Positions 8,306 through 17,146 of a stretch of 64,000 nucleotides of DNA are shown here, in pieces (the stretch's first letter is position 1; every line of letters begins with the position of its first letter). The stretch covers positions 62,001-126,000 of the forward strand of contig CAVXYW010000001.1 in the NCBI GenBank assembly GCA_963766295.1. The letters are read 5' to 3'. Origin of the DNA: JBBDRJ01 sp963766295 (GTDB lineage Bacteria; Actinomycetota; JAICYB01). Under the pieces are notes generated by a model. The model ran no database searches. It was given only the letters and a program-made list of their open reading frames with translations, and was not told the DNA's origin. A program made the position numbers and the translations under genes.

Positions 8306-9208
8306 CTAAAGGAGGCCTTCGGACTCCAGCCAATCCGCGGCTATGTCCTCTGGGTCTTCGGGATCCACTTCCCGACTCGCCCGGTTGTTGAAGTCAGTCA
8401 AGTCTTCGGTCGTGATTTTCTCGGTCACGGAGTTCAATAGGTCCACAAGCTCGTTGCCGTGCTCTTCGATGACCTCGTCCCGGAGAACGGGAACGATGTT
8501 TTCCGCCGGGACTATGCCGAGGTCGTCCTCCAGGGAAACGAAGCCTTCTCTCGCGATGCTTCCGTCCGTGCTGAAGATGTTGGCCGCTTGGACTTGGTTG
8601 GACTTGAGTAGATCGACCAAGCCTGCGTCGACCGACCTGATCTCGCGGAAGTTGATGCCCGCCGCGATAAGCCGGGCGCAGAACCTCGGTCCCGTCTCAG
8701 GATCTGTGGCATCGCACTCCGCGGGCGCTCCCATAACCAGCTGGCCGGCCACGGGTCGCAGATCGCTGAACTTCGTAAGGTTATTGGTGTCCGCGGTCGC
8801 CTTATTGACCACAACGCCATCCTTGTCCTGCGCAGGGGCGTACTCGAGGGCCGTAAGGTTGCGATCCTCGAGAGCCGCCACAAGTGCGTTGTAGGTCTCC
8901 ATCGAGTCGGTCTTGGCAGCGTTCGAATCACCTGTCACGTGGACGGTCAGTGCTCCGATGTACTCCGGGACCAGATCGACGTCGTCCGACTCCAATGCGC
9001 TGAAGTACTGGTCGCGCGTACCCAGGTCGAGGTTCTTTTCGACCTCGTAACCCTCCGCTTCGAGAGCTTGGGCATAGATCTCACCGAGGATGATCGATTC
9101 AGGGAAGTTCGCAGAACCAATGGTGATGGTGGGTCCGCCGCCACCTTCGGAATCGCAGGCAACGAACAGGAGCATGGCCGACGCCAATACCGCTAGAGCT
9201 TTACGCAC
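8306..9208 (-). CDS. osmoprotectant ABC transporter substrate-binding lipoprotein (OpuAC family)
   Basis: 300-aa ligand-binding lipoprotein of the glycine betaine/choline/carnitine (OpuC/ProX) family. The lipobox LLFVAC places the lipidated Cys at residue 18. The family start TITIGSANFPESIILGEIYAQ is clear, and the fold continues to the end with the usual C-terminal helices. It is the last gene of a minus-strand operon ATPase-permease-permease-binding protein, 55 bases after the second permease. It would deliver a quaternary amine osmolyte to the membrane complex; which osmolyte cannot be told from sequence. Confidence 0.93.
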   Translation of the reverse strand: MRKALAVLASAMLLFVACDSEGGGGPTITIGSANFPESIILGEIYAQALEAEGYEVEKNLDLGTRDQYFSALESDDVDLVPEYIGALTVHVTGDSNAAKTDSMETYNALVAALEDRNLTALEYAPAQDKDGVVVNKATADTNNLTKFSDLRPVAGQLVMGAPAECDATDPETGPRFCARLIAAGINFREIRSVDAGLVDLLKSNQVQAANIFSTDGSIAREGFVSLEDDLGIVPAENIVPVLRDEVIEEHGNELVDLLNSVTEKITTEDLTDFNNRASREVDPEDPEDIAADWLESEGLL

Positions 9209-9263
9209 CCCGCACCTCCCAGAAAGTGGTTGTAATCGCTAGCGACGATAGCAAGCCGCCGGT

Positions 9264-9983
9264 TCAGGCCGCCCGGCCGCCCAAGATTCCGGCGTCGGCT
9301 CTGGTCAGCCGTTGCACACCGGCCGGGAGCAAGATCCGCTCGAGTAGCGAGAAGAAGAGCTCCGTCGCCACCGCAAGAAGTGCTACGAGCAAGGCTCCGG
9401 CAAAAACCTCATCGAAGTCGCGCTTCGCGATGCCGTCGATGATGAACCGCCCCAGACCACCCCAGCCGATGACGGCACCGAGAGAGGCCGTAGCAACGAC
9501 TTGCACCGCTGCAACGCGCGTTGCGGCAAGGATCACAGGTGCCCCCAGCGGCAGCTCGACGCGGGTGAGTACGTCTCGCTCGCGTAGACCCATTCCCCGC
9601 GCCGCATCCACGGATCGAGGATCTACACCTCGTATCGCCGTGTAAGCGTTCGTGAACATAGGGGGCAGCGCGAGAAGGAACAGCGCGGCAAACGTCGACC
9701 AGAAGCCGTACGCGATTCCTAGACGGATCGTCAACGGGAGAGCAACGGCCAGGATCGCGAAGGAGGGTAACGCGCGTCCGATGTTTATGACGCTCACCGC
9801 AAGAAACGCGCCGACGCCAGCGTGGCCGATGAGCATGCCTATGGGGATCGCCACTAAAGCCGCGCACCCGATCGCGAAACCCGATAGCTGGACGTGTTCC
9901 CAAAGGCGATTGGGCACACCGTCGATACCCGACCAGGTTGCGGGGTCCGAGAAGAAGCCGACGACGTCCGACATGAATTGCAT
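9264..9983 (-). CDS. osmoprotectant ABC transporter permease (ProW/OpuCB type)
   Basis: 239-aa inner-membrane permease with about six helices and the binding-protein-dependent transport signature region AARGMGLRERDVLTRVELPLGAPVIL (EAA loop). The true start is the ATG at 9983, which overlaps the stop of the upstream permease by one base (TGATG); the frame is open further upstream, but that part is antisense-like sequence over the other permease. It forms the channel with its neighbour at 9983-10636, driven by the ATPase at 10633. Confidence 0.92.
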   Translation of the reverse strand: MQFMSDVVGFFSDPATWSGIDGVPNRLWEHVQLSGFAIGCAALVAIPIGMLIGHAGVGAFLAVSVINIGRALPSFAILAVALPLTIRLGIAYGFWSTFAALFLLALPPMFTNAYTAIRGVDPRSVDAARGMGLRERDVLTRVELPLGAPVILAATRVAAVQVVATASLGAVIGWGGLGRFIIDGIAKRDFDEVFAGALLVALLAVATELFFSLLERILLPAGVQRLTRADAGILGGRAA

Positions 9984-10636
9984 CAGGCGGTCCGCCGACG
10001 GGCCCAGGGTGTGAGCAACTGCTGGACGGCCAGAAGAACAACGTCGAACGCAACCGCCATCGCCACAGAGAGAAAGGCGCCCAGCACCAGCGGCGTATCG
10101 AATGACCGCCGAAGTCCGTCGAGGATGAAGTATCCGTATCCGCCCTGTCCTATGAGGGCCGTGATCGTGACGAGGCCGACAGTAGTCACCGTTGCGATAC
10201 GCAGCCCGGCGATGATCACGGGCAGAGCGAGCGGCAGTTCGATCGTAAGGAACATGCGCCATCTCCTGTAACCCATAGCCAGGGCGGCGTCACGAGTGGA
10301 TGAAGGTACGCCATCGATCCCGGCGACGATGTTTCGGATCAAGATCAGAAGCGTGTACGACACAAGGCCTATCTCGGCAGTGACGATGGAGAGCCCTGTT
10401 GCCGGAATCAGCAACGCGAACAACGCGATGCTGGGGATCGTGTAGAGAACGCCGGTTATCCAAGTGATCGGTGCATACGTGCGCCGATACCTGATGGCAA
10501 TCATCGATAGGCACATCGCTAGTACGAAACCCACCGCAACGGCTATCGCGGTGAGACGTAAGTGTTCGCCGGTCCGCTCCCAGACGTCGTCGAGATGGTC
10601 CATGACCCAGCTCCACCTGACGAGAGGCTCCGTCAT
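9983..10636 (-). CDS. osmoprotectant ABC transporter permease (ProW/OpuCD type)
   Basis: 217 aa, multi-helix permease paralogous to the next gene. The EAA-loop equivalent is RDAALAMGYRRWRMFLTIEL and the C-terminal region VTTVGLVTITALIGQGGYGY is typical of OpuC permeases. It overlaps the ATPase gene by ATGA and the following permease by one base, so the operon is tightly coupled. The heteromeric permease pair plus a single ATPase is the standard OpuC layout. Confidence 0.92.
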   Translation of the reverse strand: MTEPLVRWSWVMDHLDDVWERTGEHLRLTAIAVAVGFVLAMCLSMIAIRYRRTYAPITWITGVLYTIPSIALFALLIPATGLSIVTAEIGLVSYTLLILIRNIVAGIDGVPSSTRDAALAMGYRRWRMFLTIELPLALPVIIAGLRIATVTTVGLVTITALIGQGGYGYFILDGLRRSFDTPLVLGAFLSVAMAVAFDVVLLAVQQLLTPWARRRTA

Positions 10637-11574
10637 TTCACCTCACGTCCGATCCGATCGAGCGTGAGGATCCCCAGGTGGTTGCCGTCTCCGTCGACAA
10701 CGATGGCTTCTTCGGCCTCGGTGCGAAGCATCGCGAGCAGAGCGTCAAGCAGATTCGAGTCCGGCGCCACAACGGGGCGGCCGTCGGAACCGTCTGCGGC
10801 TTGGAGATCGACGTCAGCCACGCTTATTAGCCGCAATCTCCTCATCCCACGCTCGGATCCGACGAACTCCGCAACGAATTCGTTCGCGGGGTGCGCGAGG
10901 ATCTCGGCGGGAGCCGCGTTCTGCTCGAGGATCCCGCCGACGTTCAGCACCACGACACGGTCGCCGAGCTTTATGGCTTCGTCTATGTCGTGTGTGACGA
11001 ACACGATCGTCTTGTGCAGCTGCTGCTGGAGACGCCGCAGTTCGTCCTGCAAACGGAACCTGACTATTGGATCGACCGCGCCGAATGGCTCGTCCATAAG
11101 AAGGACTGGAGGATCGGCAGCCAGGGCGCGCGCGACTCCGACGCGCTGCTGCTGACCGCCGGACAGCTCGGACGGATACCGGTTCGCCAGTCCTGCATCC
11201 AGACCGACGAGCTCCAGGAGCTCAGACACCCGAGCCGCCGTTCGCTCCCTTTCCCATCCCAGGAGCTTCGGGACCGTTGCGACATTCGCCGCCACCGTCC
11301 TATGTGCGAACAGACCCACCTGCTGGATGACGTAACCGATCCCGCGGCGGAGCTCGTGGGGAGGCAGCGAACGGATGTCCCGGCCGCCGATCGTGATCGT
11401 CCCCGATGTGGGCTCGATGAGGCGGTTGATCATCCGCAGGGTGGTCGTCTTGCCACACCCGGACGGGCCAACCAGGCACGCAACCTCGCCCTCGTCCACC
11501 TCTAACGACAGTTCGCGGACGGCAGGCTGCGAAGAACCGCCGAAAACCTTCGACACGCGATCCAGACGGATCAT
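10633..11574 (-). CDS. osmoprotectant ABC transporter ATP-binding protein with CBS-like tail
   Basis: 313-aa ATPase of the ProV/OpuCA family. Walker A GPSGCGKTTT, Q-loop YVIQQVGLF, signature LSGGQQQRV, Walker B LLMDEPFGAVDP and H-loop VTHD are all intact. The C-terminal 65 or so residues form a CBS-like unit ending EAIVVDGDGNHLGILTLDRIG; paired CBS domains in OpuA sense ionic strength, and here about one domain is visible. The ATG at 11574 is preferred, with GGAG just upstream; an in-frame GTG occurs at 11583. First gene of the osmoprotectant operon, divergent from the sigma factor. Confidence 0.93.
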   Translation of the reverse strand: MIRLDRVSKVFGGSSQPAVRELSLEVDEGEVACLVGPSGCGKTTTLRMINRLIEPTSGTITIGGRDIRSLPPHELRRGIGYVIQQVGLFAHRTVAANVATVPKLLGWERERTAARVSELLELVGLDAGLANRYPSELSGGQQQRVGVARALAADPPVLLMDEPFGAVDPIVRFRLQDELRRLQQQLHKTIVFVTHDIDEAIKLGDRVVVLNVGGILEQNAAPAEILAHPANEFVAEFVGSERGMRRLRLISVADVDLQAADGSDGRPVVAPDSNLLDALLAMLRTEAEEAIVVDGDGNHLGILTLDRIGREVK

Positions 11575-11718
11575 CGGCTCCACATTTGCCCCTTTGGCCT
11601 CTTTAGCCCCCTCGTAGACCCTCGCAGATCGATGCTAGAGAAATCCCTGGTCACAAGGGGGCAAAGCGGAACTTTTTTCGGCTCCCGTGCGTTACATAGG
11701 TACACGGCTGGCGTTTGA

Positions 11719-11734
11719 CCGAGCGGACGCTCGG
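11719..11734. promoter_or_regulatory. inverted repeat upstream of sigma factor gene
   Basis: Perfect inverted repeat with 7-base arms: CCGAGCG, 2-base spacer, CGCTCGG, ending 23 bases before the sigma-factor ATG, in the 183-base divergent region between the osmoprotectant operon and the sigma gene. It could be an operator or a short hairpin in the leader. No promoter hexamers can be assigned with confidence; AAGGACC near 11750 is a fair ribosome-binding site. Confidence 0.4.
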
Positions 11735-11757
11735 AAACTGCCCCGAGAAGGACCTTT

Positions 11758-12624
11758 ATGGACCACGAAAACGACACTGATATTCGCGTCCCTCAAGGGG
11801 GCGACGAAACCTACACCGACCTCGTTCGGCTGTTCCTGAACGAGATCGGCCGGTACCCCCTGCTCACCGCCGACCAGGAGATCTCCCTGGCCAAGCGCAT
11901 CGAGAAGGGGGACGACGAAGCGCGGGACGAGATGATCCGTTCCAACCTCCGTCTCGTGGTCTCGATCGCCAAGCGCTACCAAGGCCGCGGCCTGTCGTTC
12001 CTGGATCTCATCCAAGAGGGCATGCTCGGCCTCATCCGCGGTGTCGAGAAGTTCGATTGGCGCCGCGGATTCAAGTTTTCGACGTACGGCACGTGGTGGA
12101 TCCGCCAGGCCATCGGCCGCGCGATCCACAACCACTCGCGGACCATCCGCCTGCCCGCGCACCTGCTCGACAGGGAGCGGAAGGTGGAGACGGCCGTGCG
12201 CTCACTGGCTATCGAGCTCGGGCGGGAACCGACCGAGGACGAGATCGCGAAGGCCGCGAAGGTTTCGCTGCGCGAGCTGAAGCAGGTTCGCGAGGCCGCT
12301 CGGGCCGTGACGAGCCTCGACGTGCCCATCGGCGAGGACGGCGAGACGTCCCTCGGTGATCTTGTGGCTTCCGTTCCCGATGAGGCCGCAGAAGAGATCC
12401 ACGAGGCCGACGAACGCGCGAGCCTCCGCCGCGCCGTGGCCGACCTGCCGTCTGACGAGCGCAACGTCCTCGTCCTTCGTTTCGGTCTGGCCGGCAACGA
12501 TCCGATGACCCTGCAGCAGGTGGCCGACGAGCTCGACTCGACGCGCGACCGTGTGCGGCGCATCGAGCGCGACGCGCTGACCAAGCTCGCCGACGAGCTG
12601 GTTGACCTGCGCGAAGCCGTCTAG
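11758..12624 (+). CDS. RNA polymerase sigma-70 family factor (primary-like, group 2)
   Basis: 288 aa. Region 1.2 is DLVRLFLNEIGRYPLL. Regions 2.1-2.4 are intact, including the -10-recognition helix FSTYGTWWIRQAIGRAI and core-binding LDLIQEGMLGL. Region 3 follows, and region 4.2 ends MTLQQVADELDSTRDRVRRIE, with a helix-turn-helix for the -35 element. It lacks the long acidic N-terminal region 1.1 of SigA/HrdB, so it fits a SigB/HrdD-like group 2 factor. It may serve stationary-phase or stress promoters, which would suit its position next to an osmoprotectant importer, but that link is only positional. Confidence 0.93.
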   Translation: MDHENDTDIRVPQGGDETYTDLVRLFLNEIGRYPLLTADQEISLAKRIEKGDDEARDEMIRSNLRLVVSIAKRYQGRGLSFLDLIQEGMLGLIRGVEKFDWRRGFKFSTYGTWWIRQAIGRAIHNHSRTIRLPAHLLDRERKVETAVRSLAIELGREPTEDEIAKAAKVSLRELKQVREAARAVTSLDVPIGEDGETSLGDLVASVPDEAAEEIHEADERASLRRAVADLPSDERNVLVLRFGLAGNDPMTLQQVADELDSTRDRVRRIERDALTKLADELVDLREAV

Positions 12625-12669
12625 CTTCGCTAGGCTTCCTTCCCGTCCGTACATAAGGGGGAGGACCCA

Positions 12670-13751
12670 ATGAAGGCAGTCATCGTTCGCGAACTCAACG
12701 CGCCCGTCGAGATCATCGAAGCACAGGTCGGAGCCGTTGGACCGGGGCAGGTCAAGGTCAAGATCGTCGCCGCCGGCGTATGTCACTCCGATCTTTCGGT
12801 CCAGAACGGCACGATCCCGTGGATGTTCCCGGCTCTGCTGGGTCACGAGGGCGCCGGCGATCGTCACCGAAGTCGGCGAAGGGGTCGACACCCCGGCCGT
12901 CGGCGACCACGTGATCTTCAACTGGGTCCCCTTCTGCGGTCAGTGCAACTTCTGCAAGAGGGGCGAGACGTGGCTGTGCGGCAACGGCTACGGCCTCGGA
13001 ATGGTGCCGGCCGCGTTCGACGGAGGCATGGCCTTCCCGATGGCCGGGACCGGGACGTTCGCCGAAGAGGCCGTCGTCCACAAGTCCTCAGCGATCAAGA
13101 TCCCGGACGACATTCCGCTTGGACGTTGCTGCTCTCGTCGGCTGCGGCGTTACGACCGGTGTCGGTGCCGCGCTGAACACGGCGAAGGTCGAGAAGGGCT
13201 CGACCGTTCTCGTCATCGGTTGCGGTGGCGTCGGGATGAACGTGATCCAGGGCGCCAAGATCGCCGGAGCGTCCGCGATCGTCGCCGTCGACCGCTTCGA
13301 GAACAAGGCCGAAGAGGCCAAGCGCTTCGGCGCAACGCACGCGACGACGCCGGAAGGTGTCGACGCGCTCAAGGCCGAGCTGACCGGTGGCGAGGGGTTC
13401 GACTACGCGTTCGAAGTCATCGGACTGTCGCAAACGATCCGCGCGGCCTTCGACCACACGCGCAAGGGCGGAACGACGGTCGTCGTCGGTGTCGGACGCG
13501 CCGAAGATCAGGTTCAGTTCTCCCCGCTCGAGTTCCTGCTGAAGGAGCCGAAGATCCTGGGCTGCGTCTACGGATCGTCCGCGGTCGAGAAGGACTACCT
13601 GCGCTTCCTCCAGTACTGGCAGAAGGGCGAGCTCGACCTCGAGGGCTTGATCTCCAAGCACATCTCGATCGAGGACGTGCCCTCCGCCTTCGAGGCATGG
13701 GAACCGGCGAAGTCATCCGCCAAGTCATCAACTTCGGCTAAACGCAGTTAG
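12670..13751 (+). pseudogene. zinc-dependent alcohol dehydrogenase interrupted by two +1 frameshifts
   Basis: Three frames read in order rebuild one about 360-residue MDR dehydrogenase: frame 1 to GVCHSDLS and GHEGAG; frame 2 with the structural zinc lobe CGQCNFCKRGETWLC; frame 3 with the Rossmann motif IGCGGVGMN and C-terminal domain. Each junction (near 12856 and 13119) is restored by dropping one base, and the total length is a multiple of three plus two. All zinc-binding residues are otherwise intact, and no decay is seen elsewhere in the gene. It may be a recent pseudogene or contain sequence/assembly errors; neighbouring genes show the same pattern. An MDR alcohol dehydrogenase is certain; substrate unknown. 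Confidence 0.85.
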
Positions 13752-13757
13752 ATCGAG

Positions 13758-14381
13758 CTAAGCGCCGAGCGGGTCGCAGATGCGGCACGGTGTCATGCCG
13801 CGCGTATTTGCGGAGACGCGCCGCAAGCCTGAGCGGCCGGCCACTACCGGACAATCCGGCTTGTGGAACTGCGTCCCGCTTCGCGTCGCTACGAACGTGG
13901 CCGCCCGAGCAGAAGGTGCGCGAACAGAAGAGGACGCCGACCTCGTCCTGTTGCGCGGGTTCTGGCCGTTGAGGTTCGCGCCGTCGAGCGTCTCCGCGAT
14001 CCGATCGAGCAGTTCCGATGCGCGGTCGGACTGCGAGCGTGACTCACGCATGAGACGAGTAACCCAGTAGGCGAAGTACACGAAGCCGCCGAGGAAGACG
14101 AGCGCAAGACCGAGCAGACCGCCCGAGATCAGATACGGCGTCTGCTCGAACGGAAAGCCCGTGTTGGCCGCACCCAGCCAACCGATGATGATCGCCACAA
14201 GTCCGCCGACGATCAGGACGGCACCGAGAGCGAGCATCAGGCGATCCGGATCCAGTCCGCGTGATCCGCGAACGCGCGAAACGGACTCGCGCAGCTTCTC
14301 GAATCGGCCGATGGCCTCCATCTCGGAGGTGGCTTCGGGGTCCTTGGTTCTTTTTCGTGTCCTACGCCCAGCTCGAGCCAT
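13758..14381 (-). CDS. two-helix membrane protein with Cys/His metal-site tail (Liv-associated, copy 2)
   Basis: 207 aa, family not recognised as a whole. After a basic N terminus come two transmembrane helices (about 50-70 and 82-105) with GWLG and TPYLISGG between them, homologous to the 110-aa protein at 3450-3782. A helical segment RESRSQSDRASELLDRI follows. The C terminus has FHKPDC at about 174-179 and MTPCRICDP at the end, with spacing like the Ada-type or similar small zinc domains found at protein termini (H/C...C, PCxxC). It starts 5 bases after the secreted-protein gene and ends the liv run. The metal site is inferred from spacing only. Confidence 0.72.
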   Translation of the reverse strand: MARAGRRTRKRTKDPEATSEMEAIGRFEKLRESVSRVRGSRGLDPDRLMLALGAVLIVGGLVAIIIGWLGAANTGFPFEQTPYLISGGLLGLALVFLGGFVYFAYWVTRLMRESRSQSDRASELLDRIAETLDGANLNGQNPRNRTRSASSSVRAPSARAATFVATRSGTQFHKPDCPVVAGRSGLRRVSANTRGMTPCRICDPLGA

Positions 14382-14386
14382 CGTCG

Positions 14387-15712
14387 TTAGGTTCCTCCGT
14401 TGGGACAGGCCGCCACAACACCGCGGGCGGCGAACAATCGGTCCGCGGCCATCATCAGCGGCCGCGACGAAGCGAGAGCCACGAGCAGCAGAACGATCAC
14501 AAGCCAGAGTGGCACGCCTTCGTAGTTGGTGCTGAGAGAAACCGGAATATTGCCGCTCGGCACGCTGGTTGGCGTATCAACTGTTCCGGTGTCAGTGCTC
14601 GTATCGACGGGCACCGACGTATCGCCGCTGGTATCGGCAGCCGGCGGAGCGGCGATGTCGACCGGCGGTGCCTGGTCGATGCCTAGGCCGGTTCCGGCCG
14701 AAACGACGGCGGGCGCGATCGAGATGCTGATCGTCTGATCGAAGGTGATGTTGTCCGTTATCTGCTTCCTGATGTCGGGAGGCAGCAGTGCGAGAAGGGC
14801 GTTCAAAGGATCGGACTTCATCGTCACTATCACGCCCCCGAGAGCACGAGTCGCGCTCGGCCCCGAGATGGTGTCGATAGGGGCCGCGAGCTCGATCGAG
14901 ATTCCCGCTTGTGCAAGGGCCTGATTAACGGCTTGCTGCAGGACGGCGACTCCGGGCCCGGTTTGATCCGCGACCTTCACGCCTTCGTTGTCGATCTTCA
15001 CGGGGATGCCGGCGACTTCAGCGCCTACCACCGATGTCGTTCCCGCGACCGAGCCTTTCTCACCGTTGCTTCGCGCGGTCGCGCGCGTAACCACACCTTC
15101 GATCGTCAGCGCACCTATGGACAGATCGCTCACTGCGGCTTCGGCCATCGACACGGCCCCCGCTGTGTCGAAACCTGTGGACGTCATCGACGTCTGGGTG
15201 CCGAGGTTGATGATCGCCGGGAACGCAAAGCTGTTGAGGTGAGCGTTGGCTTCGGTGAAGGTGTCGTGCGCTTTGGAGCTCATCACCGAAGTGCCGAGCT
15301 GGAAACTCGAGTCCTGAGGTCCGGCCGGGTAGAACGTCTCGGCGCGCACCGGATAGGTGGGCAAGTCCAACGGGATGTCGGTCATGGCTTGCTCTTCGAT
15401 GATCCCCAGGATGAACGGCGGCAGCGCCGCTACGACCTGGCCCGGCCAAACCAGGCTCCCCAACCCATATCCGGACGGTCCGGACTTGAACGATGCCTCG
15501 CTGTACGCAAGATTCAGCTCGCCGGTCGGGGTCGCCGGTACTCCGAGGCTCGGCGAGTCGAACACGAGTTGGACCGCCGTAGCTTTCGTCCCCATGTCGT
15601 AACCGGCGAAGTCGGCTGAGGTGAGACCTATCGCGAACTGCGTCCCAATAACGACGACCGGCACCCAAAGCAATAGGACGACACCGATCCGGACTGCACG
15701 TCGCACCCTCAC
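14387..15712 (-). CDS. secreted, C-terminally anchored protein associated with Liv transporter (copy 2)
   Basis: 441 aa, family not recognised. There is an N-terminal signal anchor or signal peptide (helix about 8-30), an exported Gly/Ser/Ala-rich domain of about 330 residues, a Pro/Ser/Thr/Asp-rich stalk (SGDTSVPVDTSTDTGTVDTP) and a C-terminal helix near 399-417. It aligns with the protein at 2279-3424 over the exported domain, including the RATARSNGEKG to AGIPV segment. The stalk is absent in the other copy. The GTG start overlaps the restored livF stop (GTGA). Its fixed place after livF and before a two-helix protein in both loci argues for a joint role. Confidence 0.75.
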   Translation of the reverse strand: MRVRRAVRIGVVLLLWVPVVVIGTQFAIGLTSADFAGYDMGTKATAVQLVFDSPSLGVPATPTGELNLAYSEASFKSGPSGYGLGSLVWPGQVVAALPPFILGIIEEQAMTDIPLDLPTYPVRAETFYPAGPQDSSFQLGTSVMSSKAHDTFTEANAHLNSFAFPAIINLGTQTSMTSTGFDTAGAVSMAEAAVSDLSIGALTIEGVVTRATARSNGEKGSVAGTTSVVGAEVAGIPVKIDNEGVKVADQTGPGVAVLQQAVNQALAQAGISIELAAPIDTISGPSATRALGGVIVTMKSDPLNALLALLPPDIRKQITDNITFDQTISISIAPAVVSAGTGLGIDQAPPVDIAAPPAADTSGDTSVPVDTSTDTGTVDTPTSVPSGNIPVSLSTNYEGVPLWLVIVLLLVALASSRPLMMAADRLFAARGVVAACPNGGT

Positions 15713-16420
15713 TTAGTTCCTCCGAGGTATGCGCCGGAGAGCTCTTTGGCTATGTCCTTCGGTTCGCCGATGGCTCGCACTTTTCCTTGGGTCATGATCG
15801 CGGCGTAATCGGCAACGTCCAGCGCGGTACGTGCGTACTGCTCGGTCAACAAGGATCGCGACGCCGTCTTCAGCTATGCGCTTCACGTGCTCGAAGAGCT
15901 CAGCAACGATCAACGGGGCCAGCCCCATGGAGATCTCATCGAGGAGCAGCAACGCCGGGTCGGTCGACAGCGCCCGCGCCATCGCGAGCATCTGCTGCTC
16001 ACCGCCGGACATCGTTCCGGCCAGCTGCATTCGACGCTCGTGCAGACGCGGGAACCGATCGAAGGCACGTTCCTTGACCTGCTTGAACGACGTGCCTCCG
16101 TACGTCACCATCTGCAAGTTTTCCTCGACCGTCAGGTTCGCAAAGATTCCGCGGCCTTCGGGGATGGTGCAGACACCGGCGCGCGCCAGCGCGTGGGGAT
16201 CTGCACCATTCACGTGCTTGCCGGCCACGTGCAGACACCCTTGAGTCGGCCGGTGCTGCCCACATGCAACTCGTAGCGTTGTCGTCTTCCCGGCCCCGTT
16301 GGGGCCTAGAAGTGCAACCACGCTCCGCGCGGGCACTATGAGGTCCACGCCCTGCAGCACTTCTATGCGGCCGTAGGCGGCGCGCACACCGATCATCTCG
16401 AGGACGGGAGGCTCGCTCAT
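15709..16420 (-). pseudogene. LivF-type ATP-binding protein with one +1 frameshift
   Basis: The N-terminal 200 or so residues are an intact LivF: Walker A LLGPNGAGKT, signature MSGGEQQML, Walker B LLLLDEISMGLAP. After ILVD the frame goes wrong; skipping one base near 15844 restores EQYARTALDVADYAA to SGAYLGGTK and a stop at 15709, which overlaps the GTG of the next gene. Without correction the protein still has every ATPase motif and only the last 40 or so residues differ. The ATG overlaps the restored livG stop. Identity as LivF is certain; whether the lesion is biological or a sequencing error is open. Confidence 0.87.
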
Positions 16421-17146
16421 CCTGTTCCCAGGTAGGCCTTCTGCACACGCTTATCCTGAACGGATCTTCTTCGGTGTGCCGTTGGCGATGATCTGCCCGA
16501 ATTCGAGCACATGTATCCGGTCGCACACCTGCATGACGAGATCGATGTCGTGCTCGACAAGAAGGATCGATAAGCCGCGTTTGGCAAGTTTGCGAAGCAG
16601 TTTTCCGAAGTCTTCCGACTCGTCATCGTCCAGGCCCGATGAGGGTTCGTCCAGGAGCAACAGCCTCGGATGCGTCGCGAGTGCGCGTGCTAGCTCCGTC
16701 AGGCGCGCGAAACCCGTGGGGATCGAATCGACCCGGTGATCGCGGACCTTGGTCAAACCGACGAGATCGATGAGCTCATCGGATTCTTCGCGCGCGTCCT
16801 TCTTCTCGGTCCCGCGAGCCCAGCGCTGGCGTATCTCCGACGCAACGAGGACGTTCTCGAAGACGGTAAGGGAGCCGAAAACCTCCAAACGCTGGAACGT
16901 ACGGGCCATTCCGAGCCGTCCCCGCTTGAAGGCCGGGATGTTACTGATGTCTACGTCGTCGAATACGACGCGTCCGCCTACGGTTGGTTGCAGACCTCCA
17001 AGCACGTTGAAGCATGTCGTCTTGCCGGCGCCATTGGGGCCTATGAGCCCGGTGACCGTCCCTTCGTCGGAATCGACGGACACGTCGACCAGCGCACGGT
17101 GGCCACCGAAGGTGACGTTGATCTCCTCAGCTTGCAGCAGCGGCAA
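16417..17146 (-). pseudogene. LivG-type ATP-binding protein with a +1 frameshift near the 3' end
   Basis: About 243 codons. Walker A LIGPNGAGKTT, Q-loop TFQRLEVFGSLTVFENV, Walker B LLLLDEPSSGLD and H-loop VEHD are present. The signature region is divergent (IPTGFARLTELARAL). The frame stops early after KKIRSG; skipping one base near 16456 gives DKRVQKAYLGTG, the normal LivG ending, with its stop overlapping the livF ATG. I prefer the TTG at 17146, where similarity begins (LPLLQAEEINVTFGG) and GGAGGAGG lies upstream; an ATG at 17179 is in frame. The loss affects only about 10 residues, so the product may work even if the lesion is real. Confidence 0.87.

Noticed and set aside
8291..8316. Stem GCCTCC/GGAGGC at the end of the osmoprotectant operon as a terminator
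   Set aside because: The stem overlaps the stop codon and, on the transcribed strand, is followed by an A-rich rather than T-rich stretch.
7237..8391. 384-codon plus-strand frame spanning the nucleotidyltransferase and DUF1841 genes
   Set aside because: It crosses two real genes in other frames and has no domain or ribosome-binding site.
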